The translations under genes and the position numbers were made by a program. A stretch of 7,050 nt of DNA, taken from the NCBI GenBank assembly GCA_900322165.1, contig ONYR01000001.1:1-7050 (forward strand), written 5' to 3'. Below the pieces are notes generated by a model. The model saw only the letters and a list, made by a program, of their open reading frames with translations. It was not told the origin of the DNA and ran no database searches. Below, piece after piece: positions 1 to 4,702 of the stretch (positions within the stretch are counted from its first letter, which is position 1; each line of letters starts with the position of its first letter). The stretch is from an uncultured Eubacteriales bacterium. Its GTDB lineage: Bacteria > Bacillota > Clostridia > Lachnospirales > Bianqueaceae.

Positions 1-1071
1 CATGATGAAAATGCCAAGCCAGATCTGGAAATTGAAGATCTGCGTCGTGTCAACGCCTTCCGGGCGAACCGGGATCAGGATCAGCAGACCGATGATGTTC
101 AGCAAAACCGAGCCGATGCCGACCCACGGATGCTTGTTCTTGTTGATAAGGATGCCCATCGGGATCGCCATAAGCATCGCGAAGACGAGCGGCACGGCCT
201 CGATAATGCCCATCTGCGCGGCGTTGTAGCCGAGATAGTAGATGAGGTAGTTGCCGGTATAGGAGAAGTAGATGTTAAACCCGATCGTGAAAACCGCGAT
301 CGTGATATGGACAAGCACGAGCTCCTTGAGCGCGAAGAACTTTTTGAAGTTGAACACGCTGAAGAACTGCTGCCAGAAGGTGCCTTCCTTGTGCGGAGCG
401 ACATCGTCGTTTTGGTTCATCACGAACATCGAGAGGATGCCGACCGCGATAACAAGCCCGCCCATCACGACGAACAGCCGCATGTAGTTATCATCCTTGC
501 CAACGAGCATGCCGCCGACAACGGTTCCGATGAGGGTTCCGAGAACCGGCTGCGTGGCGAGGGCTGCACCGATGCCGCCGCGGTTCTTGTTGTTCATGAT
601 GTCGGTCGTCCAGGTGCCGAAGCCGGCCTGGCTGCCCATTGAACCGAAGAAGCTCATGACCGTATCCGCGAGCACGACCATCAGCGCGACAAGCGTGTAC
701 ATTTCCTTACTGATGAATTCAGTCAGGCCGAACGCGATCGTGAAGATGCCCCAGAGAATGTATCCCCAGGAGATGAGGCTGCGCCGTTTGCCGGTGCGGT
801 CCGCGTAGGTTCCGAAGAAGAACGTGGCGAAAGCCGAAGCGATCGCTGACCAGATGAGCATGCCGGAAATGATGGAGGGATCCTTGCCGATCTTCGCGTA
901 GACAAAGGTATTGAACCACTGGTTTTCAATGTTCCAGCAAAGCTGCCCCGCAAGACCGAGTCCCCAGACGAGCGCCCACATGCCAAGCGCCGAACGCCCA
1001 GCCGGCATAGCTTTTGAACTTTTGTTTTCAGAATTCAGAATCGTAGGATCATTTTTTTCGGACTTGGACAT
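1..1071 (-). CDS. MFS transporter, sugar/cation symporter-like (3' end beyond window)
   Basis: The frame is open for 357 codons from the ATG at 1071 to the window start, so the C-terminus is missing. It is an integral membrane carrier of the major facilitator superfamily. A hydrophilic N-tail of about 28 residues is followed by hydrophobic segments near residues 29-50, 65-88, 98-120, 125-145, 166-190, 198-218, 250-280, 287-310, 316-335 and 346 onward. Between the second and third lies GTYADRTGKRR (87-97), a full match to MFS signature motif A. About ten of the expected twelve helices are present. The aromatic N-terminal stretch WNIENQWFNTFVY (46-58) recalls glycoside/sugar:cation symporter-like MFS proteins of Firmicutes; the substrate is not determinable. 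The start is supported by GGAGGT at 1078-1083, six nt upstream; Met22 is a weaker alternative. A dedicated promoter lies about 30 nt upstream, so the gene is probably independent of the decarboxylase operon. Confidence 0.88.
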   Translation of the reverse strand, partial: MSKSEKNDPTILNSENKSSKAMPAGRSALGMWALVWGLGLAGQLCWNIENQWFNTFVYAKIGKDPSIISGMLIWSAIASAFATFFFGTYADRTGKRRSLISWGYILWGIFTIAFGLTEFISKEMYTLVALMVVLADTVMSFFGSMGSQAGFGTWTTDIMNNKNRGGIGAALATQPVLGTLIGTVVGGMLVGKDDNYMRLFVVMGGLVIAVGILSMFVMNQNDDVAPHKEGTFWQQFFSVFNFKKFFALKELVLVHITIAVFTIGFNIYFSYTGNYLIYYLGYNAAQMGIIEAVPLVFAMLMAIPMGILINKNKHPWVGIGSVLLNIIGLLILIPVRPEGVDTTQIFNFQIWLGIFIM

Positions 1072-1107
1072 GACAACACCTCCAAGAAGCAATATTGTAT
1101 TGATTTA

Positions 1108-1136
1108 ATTATAGATAGTGACTATATGATTGTCAA
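1108..1136 (-). promoter_or_regulatory. Perfect-consensus sigma-A promoter of the MFS gene
   Basis: On the minus strand TTGACA (1136-1131) and TATAAT (1113-1108) are separated by exactly 17 nt. Both hexamers are perfect consensus. Transcription should start near 1101, giving a leader of about 30 nt that holds the GGAGGT ribosome binding site at 1083-1078. So strong a promoter is usually held in check by a repressor; see the palindrome in the spacer. Confidence 0.88.
1115..1125. promoter_or_regulatory. Palindrome in promoter spacer, possible operator
   Basis: An 11-bp perfect dyad (ATAGT, one central base, ACTAT) lies wholly between the -35 and -10 elements of the MFS promoter. A dimeric repressor bound there would block RNA polymerase. 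The half-site is short and no regulator gene is visible in the window, so the operator role is inference. Confidence 0.35.
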
Positions 1137-1144
1137 ATTTGCGG

Positions 1145-1178
1145 AAAACAGCTTCCGAGATACCTAGGAAGCTGTTTT
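1145..1178. terminator. Terminator-like hairpin, possibly bidirectional
   Basis: A 12-bp perfect stem pairs 1145-1156 with 1167-1178 around a 10-nt loop. On the plus strand the stem runs into a T5 tract (1175-1179); on the minus strand it ends in four T before CCGC. It sits 9 nt upstream of the MFS -35 box, so its likely job is to insulate that promoter from transcription arriving from the region above. No plus-strand gene that needs it is visible. Confidence 0.6.
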
Positions 1179-1266
1179 TGTTGGGAGATTTGAATGGTTT
1201 GGTTCTGACTTCAGTGATAATTTTGAACTGCCGGAGCAGAGCTTTGGAGGTGTGGCAACGGAAAAA

Positions 1267-1301
1267 TAATCCCAAAATGAAAAACAGACGGTTTGGGATT
1301 A
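1267..1301. repeat. Stem-loop copy 1 (TAATCCC...GGGATTA)
   Basis: A perfect 10-bp inverted repeat: TAATCCCAAA at 1267-1276 pairs with TTTGGGATTA at 1292-1301 around a 15-nt loop. No T-tract follows on either strand, so it is not a standard terminator. Its end sequence and total span resemble the two stem-loops at 1435 and 1518. Confidence 0.55.
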
Positions 1302-1434
1302 CGTGTGTGCGTTTGGTGTGCCGTGTGATTATCTGAGTGATCTTGCATATTCATCTCAAAATACAGTATTGCGCCATGGAGACGATGCTTTGTGCCGCGG
1401 GAAGAATATTACCCAGTGCTAATTATTTACGGAG

Positions 1435-1469
1435 TAATCTTTATAAGATAGATTGCGCAGATGGGATTA
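1435..1469. repeat. Stem-loop copy 2, weak (TAATCTT...GGGATTA)
   Basis: The same 35-nt span as copy 1. TAATC (1435-1439) pairs with GATTA (1465-1469), and two further positions would be U-G wobbles in plus-strand RNA. An alternative small hairpin, ATCTT/AAGAT, lies at 1438-1450. The 14 bases from 1463, starting GGGATTAGTATCGG, are nearly repeated at 1547-1561. Confidence 0.3.
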
Positions 1470-1517
1470 GTATCGGACTTTCTACGGGACGGCTCTGAAC
1501 CGTATGCGAAGGAAAAG

Positions 1518-1553
1518 TAATCTCCAACCACTGTTTTCATCAGTTTGAGATTA
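1518..1553. repeat. Stem-loop copy 3 (TAATCTC...GAGATTA)
   Basis: TAATCTC (1518-1524) pairs perfectly with GAGATTA (1547-1553) over a 36-nt span. ACTG (1530-1533) and CAGT (1541-1544) can extend the stem across an internal bulge. Relative to copy 1, the C-G pair at the sixth stem position is replaced by T-A, so pairing is kept while sequence changes. The bases after it (TAGTATTCGG) nearly repeat those after copy 2. Confidence 0.45.
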
Positions 1554-1636
1554 GTATTCGGTGATCCACGGGTGCTGAGCCGGATATCACGAGGACTGAG
1601 GCGCGTCCCGCGAGGCTCTGCCGGGCAAAATACTTG

Positions 1637-1676
1637 AAAAAACACAAAAGGGGCTCCCTGATATTCAGGGAGCCCC
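1637..1676 (-). terminator. Rho-independent terminator of the decarboxylase operon
   Basis: A 12-bp GC-rich perfect stem (1676-1665 with 1661-1650) with a 3-nt loop is followed on the minus strand by TTTTGTGTTTTTT (1649-1637). It begins 12 nt after the decarboxylase stop codon, and is a textbook intrinsic terminator that ends the operon. Confidence 0.95.
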
Positions 1677-1688
1677 TATGAAGTGAAA

Positions 1689-2906
1689 TCAGGTTGGTTG
1701 AAATCCGTTCAGAGGATCCGTGTCGATCCGGCCGCGCATCTTCTGAAGCTTCCCGGCAAGATCGATAAGCCAGACTTCCGGCAGATCCCGGCTGAGCAGC
1801 AGGGCGATCCCTTCAAACGCAGAGTAGGCACCGACTCGGTGGAACACCAGCGTATCGCCAACAGCAAGTGAGGACAGCGGTACGCCCCGCGCGAGCACAT
1901 CCGCGGTCGTGCAAAGGCTCCCGCAGAGCGTCCAGAGGGTCGGATCATCCGCAGAGACAGAATCAGCCTCAGGAGCAGATTCAGCCGTGGCAGGTTCGCC
2001 TGTTTGTAAGGGCAGGTGTGTGATCGGCGGGATCTGCATCCCCTGAAGCTGCCCATCATATTTGAGCTGGTGAATGCCTCCGTCGACGATCGCATAGTGG
2101 AGGCCCTGGTTGAGCTTGGTATCAACGACCTTGGTGAAGTAGAAGCCACAGGGCGCCGCAAAGAACCGGCCCATCTCGACGGTCAGCGGATATTCCGCAC
2201 CCAGCGCGCGAAGGAACTCGGCAGCCTCGGACAGGCGCTGTGCCTCCTCAGCATCGGGATCCGGGCAGAAGTAGTCCGCCGCGAGCCCGGCACCGTATTC
2301 AAGCCACTGCATGTCAAAATGATAGTCAGCCTTGAGCTTCGCGCAGAGGGTGCGCAAACGCTCCGTCTCCTTTTCAAGGACGCGCATCTTTTTCTTCTGC
2401 GTGCCGGAGAAGAAGTGCAGACCGAGAATCGTAACCTCGGGATGATGATCGCGGTGCTCGATCAGGGAGAGAATGTCGCTTTCATCCATGCCGAACTGTG
2501 TGCCGGCCGTCAGTCGAAGGAGCACCGGCACGGTCTTTCCGGCACGGAGAGCTTCCTCGCAGATCAGCCGGTAGTGGCGCGGGCTTTCGGCTGTCAGAAC
2601 GCCGACTCCGTCACGGATCGCACGAGCGATGTCTTCCAGGCCTTTGTTGACACCGGAATAGACCACTTTCTGCATGTCGACACCGGCGCGCTCGCAGAGC
2701 GTGAGCTCGCCCGGAGAGCATACCTCGATCCGGTCAAACACGTCCGGAAGCGCCCAGAGCAGGAACGGGTTCGCCTTGATGGAAAAGCACAATCCGATCC
2801 CAGGCCCGAAGGCCTCGCGAACCTCTTTGGCGCGGCGCTCGAAGAGACGCGCGTCGAAGCAGTAGGCCGGCGTAGATACTTGCTTAGCGATAGAGGAAAT
2901 GTCCAT
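1689..2906 (-). CDS. Fold-type III PLP-dependent decarboxylase (LysA/BtrK-like)
   Basis: A 405-residue cytosolic enzyme of the diaminopimelate/ornithine/arginine decarboxylase-2 family, near full family length. Visible family marks are FSIKANP (41-47) with the PLP lysine K44, HFFSG (164-168) at the HxGS-type phosphate loop, EMGR (244-247) for the usual ExGR, and CGSLCTTAD (328-336 region) with the catalytic Cys332 and Asp336, followed by GAYSAFEG (359-366). An acidic, low-complexity insert (about 301-321) lies between the strands before the Cys motif. The start codon directly abuts the carrier protein stop (TAAATG), with AGGA at 2917-2914 as ribosome binding site inside that gene. Because it is translationally coupled to a carrier protein and adenylation enzyme, it more likely decarboxylates a carrier-bound amino acid, as BtrK does for glutamyl-BtrI, than serves lysine synthesis. 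The amino acid is unknown; a free-amino-acid decarboxylase is the alternative. Confidence 0.9.
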   Translation of the reverse strand: MDISSIAKQVSTPAYCFDARLFERRAKEVREAFGPGIGLCFSIKANPFLLWALPDVFDRIEVCSPGELTLCERAGVDMQKVVYSGVNKGLEDIARAIRDGVGVLTAESPRHYRLICEEALRAGKTVPVLLRLTAGTQFGMDESDILSLIEHRDHHPEVTILGLHFFSGTQKKKMRVLEKETERLRTLCAKLKADYHFDMQWLEYGAGLAADYFCPDPDAEEAQRLSEAAEFLRALGAEYPLTVEMGRFFAAPCGFYFTKVVDTKLNQGLHYAIVDGGIHQLKYDGQLQGMQIPPITHLPLQTGEPATAESAPEADSVSADDPTLWTLCGSLCTTADVLARGVPLSSLAVGDTLVFHRVGAYSAFEGIALLLSRDLPEVWLIDLAGKLQKMRGRIDTDPLNGFQPT

Positions 2907-3134
2907 TTATTCGTCCTGCTTGCGCTCGATCATGGCCCAGATCGCGCCTGCGGAGTTGAAGTTCTCCGGGACAAGGTCCACGGGCGTGATCTCGATGTCA
3001 AAGGTGTCGTTGATCTCGGCAACGAGCGACACGATGTCAAAGGACTGCAGCACGCCGCCCGTTACAAGGGCGGTTTCAGCGGAAAAGTCTACGTCGGGGC
3101 GCAGGTTTTCCAGAATTTCCATTAATTCATCCAT
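2907..3134 (-). CDS. Acyl/aminoacyl carrier protein, DltC-like
   Basis: A 75-residue acidic protein of the phosphopantetheine-binding family, the usual carrier protein size. The modified serine is Ser31 in GGVLQSFDIVSLV (26-38), followed by a helix and NDTFDIEI (42-49), closely recalling D-alanyl carrier protein DltC. The residue before the serine is Gln30 rather than the near-invariant Asp of the DSL/DSF motif, which may alter recognition by the phosphopantetheinyl transferase. The serine itself is kept, so the protein should still be convertible to holo form. AAAGGAGA at 3148-3141 overlaps the stop of the adenylation gene and sets the start, with 7 nt between GGAG and ATG. It should carry the residue activated by the upstream enzyme and present it to the downstream decarboxylase. 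Confidence 0.92.
   Translation of the reverse strand: MDELMEILENLRPDVDFSAETALVTGGVLQSFDIVSLVAEINDTFDIEITPVDLVPENFNSAGAIWAMIERKQDE
2914..2917 (-). promoter_or_regulatory. Ribosome binding site for the decarboxylase, inside the ACP gene
   Basis: AGGA lies 7 nt before the ATG at 2906, within the last codons of the carrier protein gene. With stop and start touching (TAAATG), translation of the decarboxylase is probably coupled to that of the carrier protein. Confidence 0.65.
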
Positions 3135-3140
3135 GGTTTG

Positions 3141-3148
3141 TCTCCTTT
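3141..3148 (-). promoter_or_regulatory. Ribosome binding site of the ACP gene, overlapping the preceding stop
   Basis: AAAGGAGA reads across the TAA stop (3149-3147) of the adenylation gene, and GGAG is 7 nt from the carrier protein ATG at 3134. This decides the start and implies coupling of the two genes. Confidence 0.8.
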
Positions 3149-4643
3149 ACAGCAGCAGGTTGATGGCCTGCATATCTAACTTGCCATTGGGAAGGCGGGG
3201 CAGCGCCTTGACCTTGACCACTTTGCGCGGCATCATAAACAGGGGAAGCCGCTCGCGGAAGGCAAGCTGCACTTCTTTTTCCTTCGCCTCACCCGCAAAG
3301 ACGAGCGAGATCTTTTCGTTCTTGTACAGGGCGCAGCATTCATGAACGCCCTCAAGGTTCATGGCCGTGACCTCGAGCTCACCAAGCTCCACGCGGTGGC
3401 CCTGATGCTTGATCTGGCGGTCATTGCGGCCGTGAAATTCGAGCAGCCCGTCCTCGCGGACGCGGCCGATATCACCGGTCTTGTAGATGCGCTCGAAATA
3501 GCGGTCGTTAAGCGGGTTCTGAATAAATGACTGTGCGGTGCGTTCGGGATCGCGGTAATAGCCAAGGGCCAGCGAGGGACCGGAAACGCAGATCTCACCG
3601 AGCTCACCGTCCGGGACTGCCTTCCCTTCCGGAGAAAGCAGGAAGACCGTGTAATTGTCGTAGGGAACACCGATCGGCAGCACCGTTGTCTCATCTACCA
3701 GGCCTTCGACCTCGTAGTAGGTGCAGGAAGCGGTCGTCTCGGTGGGACCGTACTGGTTGATAAAGCGAACGCCCGGCAGTGCATCCTGCCAGAGACGCAG
3801 ATATTTGCAGGGCATGACCGAGCCGGAAAACAGCACGGTTTTGAGATGCTCCGGCTTCACATAGTCAAAGGCGTGCAGGCGCGCCGGAAGCTCCATGCCC
3901 GCGACGCTCCAGCACAGCACGCTCACGTGCTTTTCATTGAGAATGTTGAAAAGCTCTGTCGGCATGGCAAACAGATTTTTCGGCAGGATCACCGTCGAAG
4001 CGCCGACCTTGAGCGGCAGATAGATATCGCGGATCGCCGCGATGTAATCGAGAGGCGACTGGTTGCCAAGCACATCCTCCTCCGTCAGCCTCAGCACCTT
4101 CGCGACCGCATCGATATAGTTCATTAACGCCCGGTGCGAAGTAATAACCCCCTTCGGAGTGCCCGAAGAACCGGAGGTAAAGATCGTATAGAGCGGAATA
4201 TTTTCGTTCAGATGCTCAGTCGCGCGCTGAACCTTCTCTATCTGGCGGGGCGTTTTCAGCACCTCCTCGAGCACGTAGATATTCCCGTGAAAATCGAGCT
4301 TGCGCGCGGTCTCAAGGTTAGCCTGATCCACGATCATGTGATCCGCGGCAGCAACCTGAAGAATACTGTTTAAGCGGCTCAGCGGGAGCGAAGCGTCGAT
4401 CGGAATGTAAAAGCAGCCGGCCATGGCCGTGCCAAGGTAGGCGGTCGGGGTGTAGACGTGCCTCCCGGACATCACGATGACACCGCTTTGGGGAGCCGCT
4501 CGCTCAACGAGAAAGCTGCCGACGGCAAGCGCCAGGTCGTGCACCTCGGCGAACGTTAGCTGATCAGTCCCGTCGGTATAACAGACCTTTCCCGGGCAGG
4601 CAGAGAGGGTATGCTCCAAATAGGAAAGAGCGGAGGTAAACAT
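3147..4643 (-). CDS. Amino-acid adenylation enzyme (DltA/NRPS A-domain-like, AMP-forming)
   Basis: A 498-residue stand-alone adenylating enzyme of the ANL superfamily, the length of DltA. The core motifs are intact and in order: A3 P-loop YTIFTSGSSGTPKG (152-165), A5 NQYGPTE (296-302), A7 YKTGD (387-391), A8 GRNDRQIKHQGHRVELGELE (405-424) and A10 LPNGKLD with catalytic Lys488. It should form an aminoacyl- or acyl-AMP and load it onto the carrier protein encoded 12 nt downstream. The A4 region reads SPLDYIAAIRDIY (196-208); the Asp that binds the substrate amine in amino-acid A domains cannot be placed with certainty, so a specificity code is not given. There is no fused carrier or condensation domain. 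The start is supported by AGAGG at 4656-4652, 8 nt before ATG. It could also be an acyl-ACP ligase of the exosortase A-associated type; membership of the superfamily is secure. Confidence 0.92.
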   Translation of the reverse strand: MFTSALSYLEHTLSACPGKVCYTDGTDQLTFAEVHDLALAVGSFLVERAAPQSGVIVMSGRHVYTPTAYLGTAMAGCFYIPIDASLPLSRLNSILQVAAADHMIVDQANLETARKLDFHGNIYVLEEVLKTPRQIEKVQRATEHLNENIPLYTIFTSGSSGTPKGVITSHRALMNYIDAVAKVLRLTEEDVLGNQSPLDYIAAIRDIYLPLKVGASTVILPKNLFAMPTELFNILNEKHVSVLCWSVAGMELPARLHAFDYVKPEHLKTVLFSGSVMPCKYLRLWQDALPGVRFINQYGPTETTASCTYYEVEGLVDETTVLPIGVPYDNYTVFLLSPEGKAVPDGELGEICVSGPSLALGYYRDPERTAQSFIQNPLNDRYFERIYKTGDIGRVREDGLLEFHGRNDRQIKHQGHRVELGELEVTAMNLEGVHECCALYKNEKISLVFAGEAKEKEVQLAFRERLPLFMMPRKVVKVKALPRLPNGKLDMQAINLLL

Positions 4644-4654
4644 GTTGGTGACCT

Positions 4655-4695
4655 CTGTATCAATGAAAATCTTATACAGTTTATTCGATTTTCAT
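4655..4695 (-). promoter_or_regulatory. Overlapping inverted repeats before the adenylation gene
   Basis: In the 59-nt gap, a perfect 9-bp inverted repeat pairs ATGAAAATC (4695-4687) with GATTTTCAT (4671-4663) around a 15-nt loop. CTGTAT inside that loop (4679-4674) is also complementary to ATACAG (4660-4655), whose last bases are the first of the AGAGG ribosome binding site. The two pairings cannot easily coexist because only 2 nt would have to span the 9-bp stem. A switchable leader or a protein operator are both possible. No good separate promoter was found: TTGATT with TAAACT 17 nt downstream is weak. Confidence 0.4.
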
Positions 4696-4702
4696 AGGTA
4701 AA

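Larger units (their letters stand above)
1180..1640. other. Intergenic region of about 460 nt without a convincing gene
   Basis: This stretch lies between two terminator hairpins and is visibly more AT-rich than the flanking genes, at least up to about 1560. The longest minus-strand ATG frame (1645-1427, 72 codons) has no good ribosome binding site, overlaps the operon terminator and has a composition I do not recognise as a protein. A plus-strand frame from about 1167 to 1422 is interrupted only by one TAA (1267-1269) but has no start codon. Three hairpins with similar ends occupy 1267-1301, 1435-1469 and 1518-1553. Towards 1575-1625 there are short GC-rich complementary blocks, for example CGCG at 1602-1605 and 1609-1612. 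No tRNA, rRNA or known riboswitch was recognised. Confidence 0.5.

Noticed and set aside
1180..1640. CRISPR array or tRNA in the gene-free stretch
   Set aside because: The repeats are few, differ in sequence and are unevenly spaced, and no cloverleaf or CCA-type end was found.
1427..1645. A 72-codon minus-strand frame after the operon terminator
   Set aside because: Its start lies in the T-tract of the terminator, there is no ribosome binding site, and part of its translation is explained by the repeated stem-loop sequences. Kept only as a note, since a multi-copy element cannot be excluded.
1689..2906. Annotation as housekeeping diaminopimelate decarboxylase (lysA)
   Set aside because: The fold and motifs fit the superfamily, but the coupling to an adenylation enzyme and carrier protein, and the HFFSG and CGSLC variants, argue against a plain LysA.
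2016..3125. A 369-codon plus-strand open frame opposite the decarboxylase and ACP genes
   Set aside because: It runs across two genes with clear family motifs, has no ribosome binding site and gives an Arg/Glu/Val/Leu-rich translation typical of antisense to GC-rich coding DNA.
2907..4643. Annotation as dltA-dltC for D-alanylation of teichoic acids
   Set aside because: The sequences resemble DltA and DltC, but no DltB or DltD is present and a decarboxylase and LPLAT acyltransferase occupy the neighbouring positions.
4655..4695. A known riboswitch such as preQ1-I, because of the pseudoknot-like layout
   Set aside because: The sequence does not match the conserved bases of that class as I know them, and the connector is too short for a stable pseudoknot with the full 9-bp stem.
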